Source: Undibacterium sp. Jales W-56 (GTDB taxonomy: Bacteria; Pseudomonadota; Gammaproteobacteria; Burkholderiales; Burkholderiaceae_D). Taken from it: 62,209 nucleotides of DNA. Under the pieces are notes generated by a model. It searched no databases. It was not told the origin of the DNA and saw nothing but the letters and a program-made list of their open reading frames with translations. Numbering within the stretch: the first letter of the stretch is position 1; every line of letters begins with the position of its first letter. A program made the translations under genes and the position numbers. This document shows, in pieces, positions 44,640 to 55,120 of the stretch. The stretch lies in the NCBI RefSeq assembly GCF_025548535.1, contig NZ_JAJLQW010000010.1, positions 1-62,209 on the forward strand. Direction: 5' to 3'.

Positions 44640-47627
44640 ATGACTACGCTTCATGAGACGGCCTATCCCCATCTGAAGCCCGACCCCACTGAGAGGGAGC
44701 TGGCAGAACTCTTCACACCCACCGAGGCGGAACGGGCGCTGGTGGCGGGAGTCGGCAAACGGCCTTTACCTCGCGTGGCCGCCCTCATTCACCTGAAGGT
44801 TTTCCAGCGCCTGGGGTATTTTCTGACACTGTCCGATGTGCCGCAGGTGATCAGGGAACACGTTGCACAGCACGCGGGTGTTCCGCGGGCGCCAGCGCTG
44901 GCGGACCTCAAGCGCTTTGAGGCCTCGGGCTCGCGCATGGTGGTCTTCACAGCATTGCGTCGCTATCTGAACGTCAAACCACTCAACCCGGCGGGGTACG
45001 CCTGGCTGGGCGTTGTGGCGGACACCGCGGCCGAGACGAAACACGCCGTGGCCGACATCATCAACGTGATGCTGGAGGAGTTGGTCCACCATCGCTGCGA
45101 ATTGCCCGCCTTCTCGACGCTGGATCGGATGGCGTTTCGTGCCCGGGAAAAGAGCAACAACCAGCATTTCTCCGCCATCGCTGGGCAACTGACGTCACAG
45201 ACGAAGACATTGATCGATGGCTTGCTCAAGACGGCCACGGGCGAGTCGGCGTCACCCTGGCAAATGCTCAAGCGCGAGCCCAAGCGGCCCACCAACAAAG
45301 AAACACGGACCTACATCCAGCACATCCGGCGTCTGCAGCACCTGGTGGAGCAACTTCCCAAGCCCGACGTGCCCGTGCCCAAGCTCAAGCAGTTCCGGCT
45401 GCTGGCGCGCGCGCTCAATGCCACTGAGATGGCTGAACTCAAGCCACAAAAGCGCTATGCGCTGGTGGTGATCTTCATTCGGGCGCAGCATGCCCAATCG
45501 CTGGACGACGCTGCCGACCTGTTCATCCGTCTCATGCAGAACCTGGAGAACAATGCCCGGCAGAAACTGTTGTCCTTCCAGCAGGAGCGCGTCCACAAGA
45601 CCGACATGCTGGTCGGGCAGCTCAAGGACATCCTGGGTGCCTACCAGTTGGTTGGGACCGACACCCAACGCGTCGAAGCCATCAGCACGACCCTGGTGGC
45701 CGAAGTGGACGAGCTGCTGAACGAATGCGAACAGCATCTGGCCTATGCCGGGCGCAACCACCTGCCGTTCCTGCTGCAGCCGTACAAGATGGTGCGAGCG
45801 CAGCTGCTCAACTGCATCGACATCGCGTCGCCCAAGGCCAGCAGCGAGGACCTGGTGGTGGAGCGGCTGATGGAAGCCCTCTCCAAACTGCGCGACAACC
45901 GTGCCGACACCGTACCGCTGGACATGCTGGGCCTGAGTGAAGACACGGATTTGCGCTGGATGTCGGCCCAGTGGAGAAAGCTTGTGCTGGTCAAACCGGC
46001 AGGCAAGGGCCGCGCGGAGTCCGTCCGCCGCCGGTATTTTGAGCTGGCCGTCATGCACGCCGTCAAGGACGATCTGAAGTCCGGAGACCTCTTCATCAAG
46101 TTCGGGGAGCGCTACGACGACTACCGCGAGCAGTTGGTCGATGACGAAACCTTTGAACGCGAGCTGGGCGACTATGGGCAGGTCACGGGCATCGAGACGG
46201 AGCCCGGCGCCTTCGTGTCGAAGCTGAAATCGTCCATGGCGCTGCGAGCCATGGAAATCGATGCCGGATTTCCAGAAAACGCCCATGCTGAAATCGTCGA
46301 TGGACGCCTGATCCTCAGAAAACCGCCTCGCTCAGACATTGTCGAGGCCGCCGCGCGCATCGACGGCATGATCACCGAGCGGATGGAGGCGGCCAGCATT
46401 GTGGACGTGATGATCGACACCGAGCGGTGGCTGGACCTTCACAAGCTGTTTCGTCCGCTGGCGGGGACCGACAGTCGCCTTGAGGACTTGCGCATGCGCG
46501 TGATCACGACCTTGTTCTGCTATGGCTGCAACCTGGGACCCGTTCAGACCGCCAAATCGATCAAAGGTCTGAGTCGGCGTCAGATTTCCTGGCTGAACCT
46601 GAAATACGTCAGCGAAGACCTTCTGGACAAGGCCATCGTCAAGGTGATTAACGCCTACAACAAGTTCGAACTGCCCGGTTACTGGGGCACCGGCAAACAC
46701 GCATCGGCCGATGGCACCAAGTGGAACCTGTACGAGCAGAACCTACTGTCCGAGCACCACATCCGCTATGGCGGCTACGGCGGCATCGGCTACTACCATG
46801 TCTCCGACAAGTTCATCGCACTGTTCAGTCACTTCATTTCTTGTGGCACCTATGAGGGGATCCACATCCTGGATGGGCTGATGAGCAACGAGTCCGACAT
46901 TCGGCCCGACACGATCCACGGTGACACGCAGGCACAGAGCTACCCGGTTTTTGCGCTGGCTCACTTGCTTGGCATCCAGCTCATGCCGCGCATCCGAGGC
47001 ATCCAGGACCTGAAATTCCATCGCCCGCAGGCGGGCACCGTGTACCAGAACATCAATACGCTGTTCAGCGACGTGATCGACTGGCAGTTGATTGAACTGC
47101 ATCTGCCGGCGATGCTGCGGGTGGCTGTGTCTATCAAGACGGGAAAGATCACGCCATCGGCCATCCTGCGCCGACTTGGCACTTACAGCCGCAAGAACAA
47201 GCTGTACTTCGCCTTCGTCGAACTCGGCAAAGTGATCCGGACCATGTTTCTGCTGAGCTACATCGGGGACGTCGGACTGCGCAAGGTGATCCACGCCGAA
47301 ACCAACAAGAGCGAACAATTCAACGGCTTTGCCGGCTGGTCGTTTTTCGGGGGAGAGGGGATCATTGCCGAAAACATCCGGCACGAGCAGCGCAAGGTCA
47401 TCAAGTACAACCACCTCGTGGCCAACATGATCATCCTGCACAACGTGGTGGGCATGACACGTGTACTGCGAGAGCTTCGCGACGAAGGCACCGAGATCAC
47501 GCCGGAGATATTGGGCGGCCTTGCGCCGTTCCGCACGGCCCATATCAACCGATTTGGAGACTACACACTCGACTTCCGCCGGAAGATCGGTCCGCTGGAT
47601 TTCGAAGTCACCATTATTCCAATATAA
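44640..47627 (+). CDS. tnpA: Tn3-family transposase TnpA of Tn-B
   Basis: This 995-residue transposase is of a different branch from the two at 9312 and 59124 (start TTLHETAYPHLKPDPTEREL; DUF4158 region, then a long helical middle). DDE segments are ASADGTKWNLYEQN, GIHILDGLMSNESDIRP and HAETNKSEQFNGFAGW. It is intact. ATG 44640 is used; an upstream TTG-type extension overlaps the integrase. It ends about 50 bp before the proposed element end. Branch assignment to the Tn4430-like group is from the linked integrase and overall feel, not from alignment. Confidence 0.9.
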   Translation: MTTLHETAYPHLKPDPTERELAELFTPTEAERALVAGVGKRPLPRVAALIHLKVFQRLGYFLTLSDVPQVIREHVAQHAGVPRAPALADLKRFEASGSRMVVFTALRRYLNVKPLNPAGYAWLGVVADTAAETKHAVADIINVMLEELVHHRCELPAFSTLDRMAFRAREKSNNQHFSAIAGQLTSQTKTLIDGLLKTATGESASPWQMLKREPKRPTNKETRTYIQHIRRLQHLVEQLPKPDVPVPKLKQFRLLARALNATEMAELKPQKRYALVVIFIRAQHAQSLDDAADLFIRLMQNLENNARQKLLSFQQERVHKTDMLVGQLKDILGAYQLVGTDTQRVEAISTTLVAEVDELLNECEQHLAYAGRNHLPFLLQPYKMVRAQLLNCIDIASPKASSEDLVVERLMEALSKLRDNRADTVPLDMLGLSEDTDLRWMSAQWRKLVLVKPAGKGRAESVRRRYFELAVMHAVKDDLKSGDLFIKFGERYDDYREQLVDDETFERELGDYGQVTGIETEPGAFVSKLKSSMALRAMEIDAGFPENAHAEIVDGRLILRKPPRSDIVEAAARIDGMITERMEAASIVDVMIDTERWLDLHKLFRPLAGTDSRLEDLRMRVITTLFCYGCNLGPVQTAKSIKGLSRRQISWLNLKYVSEDLLDKAIVKVINAYNKFELPGYWGTGKHASADGTKWNLYEQNLLSEHHIRYGGYGGIGYYHVSDKFIALFSHFISCGTYEGIHILDGLMSNESDIRPDTIHGDTQAQSYPVFALAHLLGIQLMPRIRGIQDLKFHRPQAGTVYQNINTLFSDVIDWQLIELHLPAMLRVAVSIKTGKITPSAILRRLGTYSRKNKLYFAFVELGKVIRTMFLLSYIGDVGLRKVIHAETNKSEQFNGFAGWSFFGGEGIIAENIRHEQRKVIKYNHLVANMIILHNVVGMTRVLRELRDEGTEITPEILGGLAPFRTAHINRFGDYTLDFRRKIGPLDFEVTIIPI

Positions 47628-47632
47628 TCATA

Positions 47633-48382
<750 letters not shown>

Positions 48383-48725
48383 ATGGCGTTCGCTCTTCAA
48401 ACTCTTTTATATATGGCTGAAGCAAGTATATGCCCGTGTTAGAACTCGCACCAATCGTGATTTCATCTTTCTTTTCAAATAGAGTTCCGGCTTTACACGC
48501 CAGGTTGACGAGCTGTTGCGCATACGGCAAAAAAGTTTCACCCTCGGCTGTCAAGCTGCAACCGGCATTGCTTCGCACGATCACTTCCATCTTAAGCGAC
48601 TCTTCAAGCTTCTTGATATGCTGCGTCACCGTCGACTGCGAAATGTCGAGTTGTTTTGCGGCGTCGCGGAAGCCCCCGGCTGCGACTACGGCCAGAAAAC
48701 TCTCAACGTGATCGAGATTAATCAC
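48383..48725 (-). pseudogene. ptxE: PtxE regulator truncated by IS21-B
   Basis: About 114 native residues of a PtxE-type LysR protein remain: the complete helix-turn-helix (RDAAKQLDISQSTVTQHIKKLEE) and the start of the effector domain (GASSNTGIYLLQPYIKEFEE). The IS21 end then adds a few foreign codons to a stop at 48360. The corresponding part of intact PtxE (8330-9205) aligns well. Without the effector and oligomerisation domain it cannot be a normal activator. It could at most compete for DNA. It starts 5 bp after ptxD. Confidence 0.85.
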
Positions 48726-48729
48726 TCAG

Positions 48730-49731
48730 TCATCTCCCCGCTCCAACATGGTTGACCGCTCCGCGTGGAATGCGCCCTTGCAACGCTTCGAGGATACTGA
48801 GGGCGGCTTCACGCTCGATTTCCATCCGTACCGATTTGACCGCCGAACCCAGGTGAGGCGTAAAGAATGTGGGTAAAGCAGGATCAAGCAATTCGTCAGG
48901 AATAGAATGCGGCCTGTCGGGACGCGCCCATTCCTCCATCTCGAAGACGTCTGCGGCGTAACCGCCCAGATGCCCCGTCCGAAGCGCATGCACCACGGCC
49001 CGCTCATCTACGATGGAGCCGCGACAGGCATTGACGAGGTACGCACCGGGCTTCATGCGGTCTAATGCCCGAGCATTTATGGTGTGGTGGGTATCTGACG
49101 ACATCGGCAGCATGGGAATGATGAAATCGCTTGTCGCCAATAGCTGGTCCAGCGATGTTCTGCTCGCATTCCATGCCCTTTCCGACTCTTGCGGCAAAGG
49201 CTGCGGATCCGTGTACTGAATTTGCATATCGAAGGCGGCCAGCCGCTTTGCGACCGCCCGCCCGACCGCTCCCGTCCCAATGATGCCGGCGGTTTTACCC
49301 GTCAAACCTGTGCCATAAAACCGCGGGGTCCAACCATTGAACTGGCGTGATCGAATGTAATTATCACCTTGCAGCATATTCCGTGTGATGCTCAGCAACA
49401 GGCCAATCGTTAGTTCAGCTGTGGGACTCGTAAGCAAATCAGGAACAATCGTAAACCAAATCCCATGGCGGGTACATGCCTCGACATCAAAGTTGTCATA
49501 TCCTTTAAGCGCGGCGCCGATGACCTTCAGATTGGGGCACGCGGATAGAAAATCCGCATCTATGCTATCCGGCATAAACACCATCATCCCGTCCGCATCA
49601 TTGGTGCGCAACAGTACCTCTTCCCGCGACATGGTTGAATCGGACTGATTGGAAATTACTTCAGCGGCGGTCTCAAGGAGGGCCAGCGTGTCAGGGTGGA
49701 TTCGATGCGTTGTTACGATTCTTGGTTTCAT
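48730..49731 (-). CDS. ptxD: Phosphite dehydrogenase PtxD, copy 2
   Basis: This 333-residue NAD-dependent phosphite dehydrogenase has the same key residues as copy 1: Lys76 (AALKGYDN), Arg237 ([10 protein letters not shown]), Glu266 (VFEMEEW), His293 (TPHLGSAV), Rossmann [11 protein letters not shown], and Asp175. The two copies differ at many positions and are in operons of different gene order, so they were acquired separately, not duplicated locally. In this operon it finishes hypophosphite oxidation begun by HtxA. ATG 49731 is used; the open frame extends upstream into htxD without conserved sequence. Confidence 0.94.
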   Translation of the reverse strand: MKPRIVTTHRIHPDTLALLETAAEVISNQSDSTMSREEVLLRTNDADGMMVFMPDSIDADFLSACPNLKVIGAALKGYDNFDVEACTRHGIWFTIVPDLLTSPTAELTIGLLLSITRNMLQGDNYIRSRQFNGWTPRFYGTGLTGKTAGIIGTGAVGRAVAKRLAAFDMQIQYTDPQPLPQESERAWNASRTSLDQLLATSDFIIPMLPMSSDTHHTINARALDRMKPGAYLVNACRGSIVDERAVVHALRTGHLGGYAADVFEMEEWARPDRPHSIPDELLDPALPTFFTPHLGSAVKSVRMEIEREAALSILEALQGRIPRGAVNHVGAGR

Positions 49732-49750
49732 GGGACCTCTGAGGAACGAA

Positions 49751-50551
49751 CTACGCGACATGCCGCTGCAACGGCTCGTCTCTGTCGCTGTGTACGGCAC
49801 GCTGCTGATAAATGGATCGTATCTTTTGCATCATGCCTTGATCATTAGGTTGGTTAGCCATATTCAAACTGATTCGCCCATCCCGCAATCCCACGACTCG
49901 ATCAGACACTTCAAGTGCCAGGTCTACCTGGTGCAGGCTGCACAGGACCGCGACATTAAGATCTGTAGCCGCGGCTTTCAGCGTTTGCAGAACCGAGCGC
50001 GCCGTCAGCGGATCGAGGCTGGAGACGGGTTCGTCCGCAATAATAATCTTGGGCTTCTGCGCCAAGGCTCGCGCTATCGCAATACGCTGTTGCTGACCGC
50101 CTGACAGCAGTTGCGTAGGCGTGTTTGCATAATCGAGCATGCCGACCCGGTCCAGACATTCGAACGCGAGCACTTTGTCAGCCCGGCTGAAGCTTTTCAA
50201 TGTGACGCGCCAAATGGGCATCTCTGCCAGACGCGCACCCAATACATTCTCGAGTGCTGAGAACCTTTTCACCAGGTGCAGTTGTTGGAACACGAACCCG
50301 ATCTGGCCACGTACTGCCCGCAGACGCGCCGGAGACAGTTCATGTATGGATTCTCCGAGCGCCACGATAGAACCGGAGTCAATCGGCTCAAGGCCAGTGA
50401 GACATCGGAAAAGCGTCGACTTCCCTGCCCCGCTTGTGCCGAGCAAGGCAACCATTGAGCCGTGACGTACTTCGAAGTCAATCGATTCCAGGACAACTTT
50501 ATTGCCGTATGACTTACCGACATTCTTTAACTGCAACGCTACATCTTTCAT
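49751..50551 (-). CDS. htxD: Hypophosphite/phosphite ABC importer ATPase HtxD
   Basis: This 266-residue PhnC-type ABC ATPase has Walker [10 protein letters not shown], signature [15 protein letters not shown] and Walker [13 protein letters not shown]. With HtxB and HtxC it imports hypophosphite and possibly phosphite. Gene order htxA-B-C-D then ptxD matches the operon described in Alcaligenes faecalis WM2072. ATG 50551 ([12 protein letters not shown]) is preferred over upstream codons. It starts 33 bp after htxC. Confidence 0.88.
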   Translation of the reverse strand: MKDVALQLKNVGKSYGNKVVLESIDFEVRHGSMVALLGTSGAGKSTLFRCLTGLEPIDSGSIVALGESIHELSPARLRAVRGQIGFVFQQLHLVKRFSALENVLGARLAEMPIWRVTLKSFSRADKVLAFECLDRVGMLDYANTPTQLLSGGQQQRIAIARALAQKPKIIIADEPVSSLDPLTARSVLQTLKAAATDLNVAVLCSLHQVDLALEVSDRVVGLRDGRISLNMANQPNDQGMMQKIRSIYQQRAVHSDRDEPLQRHVA

Positions 50552-50584
50552 TGCGAACCGCCCTTCCAGTAATACGTGAAGCAA

Positions 50585-51433
50585 TCAGTTATTCGCAGGG
50601 AGAGTTTCGAATCCCTCGCGTTTTGTGTCCAATATCAAGTACCTGAGCCGGTCACTGATGAAATCGATTGCCGACACCATCAGCAATACAACCGCCAGTA
50701 CCGTAATCATCTTGTTGAATTCCAACAAGTCCACAGTATCTTTCAGGGTCTGCCCAATTCCACCTGCGCCTACGATGCCCAGTACTGTGGACGTTCTGAC
50801 ACTGAATTCCCAAATGTATAGAACGCTCGCGATCAGGTGCGGCATAACATCCGGGATCAGACCGTAGCGGATAATCTTTGCCCTGCTGGCACCGGTCAAG
50901 GCGAGCGCATCCAATGGCCCTTGGTCAACGGGCTCGATGGCTTCAGCAAACATTTTGCCGATTGCCCCTACCATGTGGAAAGTAATGGCCAGTACGCCGG
51001 AGAACGGACCGAAGCCCACTGCTGCTACAAATACAAGTGCATAGACAAATGTCTCCGTGCCGCGGCTGGCGTTCAGGATGGCGCGGGATACCCGATAGGT
51101 CCACTTGTTCGGACAGGTATTACGCGCAGCCATGAGTGCCAGCGGAAATGCCATGATTGTGGCGAATATCGTGCCAATCGTCGCCATGGCGAGCGTCTCG
51201 CCAGCCCCTTTTAGAATGACGTCCAGGTCGCTCAGGTCGGGTGGAAACATCTGCACGACGAATGACCATAGTCTCGGTAAACCGGCGCCTAGCTTCTGGA
51301 ATTCTATCTGACACACGTACCAGGCCACTGCCAGCAAACTGAGTACTACGACCGACGTTGCAAAATGCCGCTTTCTCCTGGCTACGTCCCTCTTGACATT
51401 AGCCAGCATGACTTCTTCGATTCGCTGATTCAT
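50585..51433 (-). CDS. htxC: Hypophosphite/phosphite ABC importer permease HtxC
   Basis: This 282-residue PhnE-type permease has a first helix at about residues 22-40 and a core of five helices. The coupling helix (DALALTGASRAKIIRYGLIP) and VGAGGIGQTLKDTVDLLEF are conserved. The internal segment [20 protein letters not shown] is typical. It forms the channel for HtxB cargo. ATG 51433 is taken because it precedes the first conserved residues. A 123-bp gap separates it from htxB. Confidence 0.88.
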   Translation of the reverse strand: MNQRIEEVMLANVKRDVARRKRHFATSVVVLSLLAVAWYVCQIEFQKLGAGLPRLWSFVVQMFPPDLSDLDVILKGAGETLAMATIGTIFATIMAFPLALMAARNTCPNKWTYRVSRAILNASRGTETFVYALVFVAAVGFGPFSGVLAITFHMVGAIGKMFAEAIEPVDQGPLDALALTGASRAKIIRYGLIPDVMPHLIASVLYIWEFSVRTSTVLGIVGAGGIGQTLKDTVDLLEFNKMITVLAVVLLMVSAIDFISDRLRYLILDTKREGFETLPANN

Positions 51434-51556
51434 TGGTTCATCCTCTGTGGTATCGCGATGCGCGCCCGTATGTTCGTGCAGCGGAGACAAGGAGCTGGCG
51501 TGCGTCAGTCCACCTTGTCGTCCGCTGCCCTCATCCAAGAACGGACCCCTCGTGCT

Positions 51557-52468
<912 letters not shown>

Positions 52469-52477
52469 TTAAAGACT

Positions 52478-53338
52478 TCAGTAGTACTTTTGAGTCAAAG
52501 CTCGTTGACTTTCAAAGATGCGATCACCGTACATCGACAACGGATACGGGACAGTCAAAGGGAGTTCCACCATGCGCGGGAATACGGTGGATCGGCCAGA
52601 GACCATGAGGCTTTCATAATCCCCATAGTTGCCACAGCCCAGAAGTGGCCAGGCATCAGCCGCGGCATAGCCGATGAGCAGAAAACGCCGCCTGATCGTT
52701 GAGTGGTTTGGGCCTGAACCATGAAGGGTCCGGACGTGATGCAACGTGACAGTTCCTACGGGTCCCGTCAGTAACTCCCCTTCTGTCGGGTCGAGCGCTT
52801 CGTCCCAGTTGGAGCGAGAGATCGCGTGGCAAAACTCGCCCGTCTCGACGTTCCGGTGGTCGTACACTTTTCCTTTGTGGGAGCCTGGCAAGCATGCCAT
52901 CGCGCCATTTTTCTCACTTGTCTCGTCGAGGAAAATTCCGAGAGTAAGAAAATCATCGTTTGTGTGGGGATAGAATGCCCAGTCCTGATGCCACTGGACT
53001 GGCGCGCCTGATGGCGGCTTGAAGTTGATTTTGCTATTGTGCAAACGGATGTTTTCGCCCAGGAAATGCCGAAGCAAATCGACGATTTTTTCCGACCTGA
53101 CCAAAGAATCTATTGCATCGAAATAAAGGTGAGGATTCTCGACGCGACGCAGTAGCTTCGTCGTCTCGCCATTCTTCTTTTCGAACTGGTAAGTCTCATT
53201 GTCCGAAGCTACGCCAATAGCTCCCAATTCAATTTGCTTGACGTCTTCAAGAATCTTCGCTACTTCCTCCGCGGAGAAAAAGCTTTCAATCTTCGTATAT
53301 CCCTTGTCGAGATATTCGCGTTGCTGCTCTGCAAACAT
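52478..53338 (-). CDS. htxA: Hypophosphite dioxygenase HtxA
   Basis: This 286-residue Fe(II)/2-oxoglutarate-dependent oxygenase of the PhyH family oxidises hypophosphite to phosphite. The metal triad is visible: His117 and Asp119 (VQWHQDWAF) and a distal histidine in HHVRTLHGSGPNH (His206 likely). The Arg cluster TIRRRF after it would bind 2-oxoglutarate. From memory the sequence is very close to P. stutzeri WM88 HtxA. The start MFAEQQREY at 53338 follows GGAG. The Pho box and operator-like dyad upstream suggest induction on phosphate starvation. Confidence 0.93.
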   Translation of the reverse strand: MFAEQQREYLDKGYTKIESFFSAEEVAKILEDVKQIELGAIGVASDNETYQFEKKNGETTKLLRRVENPHLYFDAIDSLVRSEKIVDLLRHFLGENIRLHNSKINFKPPSGAPVQWHQDWAFYPHTNDDFLTLGIFLDETSEKNGAMACLPGSHKGKVYDHRNVETGEFCHAISRSNWDEALDPTEGELLTGPVGTVTLHHVRTLHGSGPNHSTIRRRFLLIGYAAADAWPLLGCGNYGDYESLMVSGRSTVFPRMVELPLTVPYPLSMYGDRIFESQRALTQKYY

Positions 53339-53416
53339 GGTGATGCTCCAAGGTCTTCCAACGAATAATCGGGAGGGCAAACTGCGGCTCCTTCCGGCAT
53401 GCTGATTCGATCATGT

Positions 53417-53437
53417 AATCAATAAGTAACTTTGATC
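53417..53437 (-). promoter_or_regulatory. Candidate PtxE operator upstream of htxA
   Basis: AATCAATA (53417-53424), seven bases, TTGATC (53432-53437): a 21-bp interrupted dyad with the same frame as the one at 4731-4751 before ptxA (AATCAATA-N7-TTGAT). It lies between the Pho box and the htxA start (78 bp away). Two direct copies of CGATCATG flank it. Confidence 0.5.
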
Positions 53438-53473
53438 TACAGATCGATCATGAAAGGATGGTAGATCGTCGGT

Positions 53474-53491
53474 ATGACATAGGCATGACAG
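53474..53491 (-). promoter_or_regulatory. Strong Pho box upstream of htxA
   Basis: On the minus strand CTGTCAT (53491-53485), GCCT, ATGTCAT (53480-53474): 7 of 7 and 6 of 7 matches to the PhoB half-site with the canonical 4-bp spacing. It is oriented toward htxA and lies 135 bp upstream of the start codon. htx control by PhoB is known in P. stutzeri. Confidence 0.78.
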
Positions 53492-53655
53492 CGGGACGCG
53501 GAATGCAACACAGAAGGATGGTCGCAGCGCCTGGCAAGCGCCGCCCGTGTCGCTTTCTGCCTACGTCACAATAGGCCTTTGCACGATAATATCTGCTGTT
53601 CACCCCCGCAAATGGCAGTGAACAACCCGCTGCCACCAAACTGGAGAGAGCCGCT

Positions 53656-53778
53656 ATGCAACTCACCGTCGAGACGAACGTACGAGCCCCGATTGAACGG
53701 GTGTGGGAGGCGTACACCACACCCGACGAGATAATTCGCTGGAATGCGGCCTCAGATGACTGGCACACCACCAGGGCC
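53656..53778 (+). pseudogene. SRPBCC/AHSA1-domain gene fragment
   Basis: The first 41 codons match the start of an activator-of-Hsp90 (AHSA1/SRPBCC) family protein (TVETNVRAPIERVWEAYTTP ... WNAASDDWHTTRA) with a good ribosome-binding site (GGAGAG). After about 53778 the sequence changes to unrelated DNA, so more than two thirds of the gene is missing. It is divergent from the htx promoter. The breakpoint shows a rearrangement between this gene and the HIRAN fragment. Confidence 0.7.
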
Positions 53779-53785
53779 ATTGTGG

Positions 53786-54088
53786 AGGAGTGCATGCGGT
53801 GCCATCAGTGGCGGTCGCTCAGAGGACGGCGCCGAGTATGTGACAGAGGCCATCCTTTACTTGGAGGATTCCAATCCGCATGACAATCGAGCCGTTCGAG
53901 TGACTATTGAAGGACAGAGAGTAGGGTATCTGTCGCGACAGAATGCGCGCCTTTATCGAAAGCAATTAAAACAATTGGGCCATGCGCAGATCGTCTGTAA
54001 GTGTGATGCAATGATAGTCGGCGGGTGGCACCGTTCACCTGCGGATGCGGGGCACTTCGGTGTCAAGCTTGATCTGCCAGTTGTATAG
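53786..54088 (+). pseudogene. HIRAN-domain gene fragment (3' part)
   Basis: Up to the stop at 54088 the frame encodes a HIRAN-like domain (AILYLEDSNPHDNRAVRVTI, GYLSRQNARLYRKQL) with a C-terminus MIVGGWHRSPADAGHFGVKL. I have seen this in larger betaproteobacterial proteins of unknown role. HIRAN domains bind DNA ends in repair proteins. The 5' part of the gene is missing and the AHSA1 fragment is fused in front. It is unlikely to be expressed as a functional protein. Confidence 0.6.
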
Positions 54089-54311
54089 TTCCTGCCTGTC
54101 CATTCAAGCCTATACGCTTCACGGGTTCGTGGAGGACTGTAAACAACCTCGTTGGTCGGTCGGCATTTGTTTACATAAACTTTTTCTCAGTGCTCTCCCT
54201 ATTGAGAAAAGCCCCATTGTTGCTGGGGAAATTTAGAAGTTTACAAACTTAGGTATACATAACCCTTCTAAACAGGACGTTTTGACACCCCATAGCGCTT
54301 CAAGCGCGTTA

Positions 54312-54345
54312 AAAACCCCGGCCAGCCAAGCGCTGTCGGGGTTTT
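54312..54345 (-). terminator. Rho-independent terminator after the ABC ATPase gene
   Basis: Inverted repeat AAAACCCCG (54312-54320) / CGGGGTTTT (54337-54345) with T-rich flanks on both sides. It follows the stop of the gene at 54380 and could work in both directions. The rest of 54089-54379 shows no gene. Confidence 0.75.
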
Positions 54346-54379
54346 GCTTTGTGGGCGCGGTGCTTGCCCCGTCGGTCAC

Positions 54380-55108
54380 TCAGCCTTTGAGTTGTTTGAG
54401 CACTTCTTCATGCAGGTCATCGCCGTCGGCCTGCGCCATGAACGTGTCAATGCTGCCGTCAAAGCGCACGGCACCGCGGTGCAACAGCAGTAGCCGGTCG
54501 GCCACCTTGATTTCTTCAATCAGGTGCGTGGCCCACAGCACGCCGACTTGCCGTTGGGCTGTGAGGCTGCGCACGGCGGTCAACAGCTGTTGCCGGGAGG
54601 CGGGGTCCAGTCCCACGGTGGCTTCGTCCATCAGCAGCACGCGGGGCTGGTGCAGCAGGGCACGCACCAGCTCCACCTTGCGTCGCGTACCACCAGACAG
54701 CCCGCGGGTGACGGCATCGATTTGTTCGGTCAAACCCATCAAGGCCAGACCGTCCTGAATGCGCTCACGCGCCACGGCACGCGGCAAACCGTGCAAATCA
54801 GTGTGGAACAGCAGGTTGGCGCGCACGCTCAGGTCCAGGTCCAGCGCGCTTTGCTGAAACACCACCCCCAGCCCGGCCAGCGCGCGGCTGGCGTGTTGCC
54901 GCAGGTCGTGCCCCAGCACCTCGATGCGGCCCTGGTCTGGGCTGAACAGGCCGGTCAGCAGTTGCAGCAGGGTTGACTTGCCGGCGCCGTTAGGGCCCAG
55001 CAGCGCCACCATTTCGCCCGCCCGCAATTGCAGGCTGACGCCTTGCAGGGCGTGGGTCTTGCCATACGATTTGTGCAGGTTTTCGGCGTTCAACAGGGTG
55101 TCGGTCAT
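54380..55108 (-). CDS. ABC-2-type ATPase, PQQ-associated (TIGR03864-like)
   Basis: This 242-residue ABC ATPase has Walker A GPNGAGKST, signature LSGGTRRKVELVRAL and Walker B VLLMDEATVGLD. The DrrA/NodI-like sequence and its neighbour, a beta-propeller of PQQ-dependent catabolism loci, suggest the ATPase that accompanies PQQ-linked alcohol dehydrogenase systems. The cognate permease is not in the window, so the locus is incomplete. It is 12 bp downstream of the Bug-protein gene. Confidence 0.8.
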   Translation of the reverse strand: MTDTLLNAENLHKSYGKTHALQGVSLQLRAGEMVALLGPNGAGKSTLLQLLTGLFSPDQGRIEVLGHDLRQHASRALAGLGVVFQQSALDLDLSVRANLLFHTDLHGLPRAVARERIQDGLALMGLTEQIDAVTRGLSGGTRRKVELVRALLHQPRVLLMDEATVGLDPASRQQLLTAVRSLTAQRQVGVLWATHLIEEIKVADRLLLLHRGAVRFDGSIDTFMAQADGDDLHEEVLKQLKG

Positions 55109-55120
55109 TGCGTTCGGCGT

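Noticed and set aside
45252..46286. 344-codon minus-strand frame within the Tn-B tnpA
   Set aside because: Antisense shadow of a conserved transposase.
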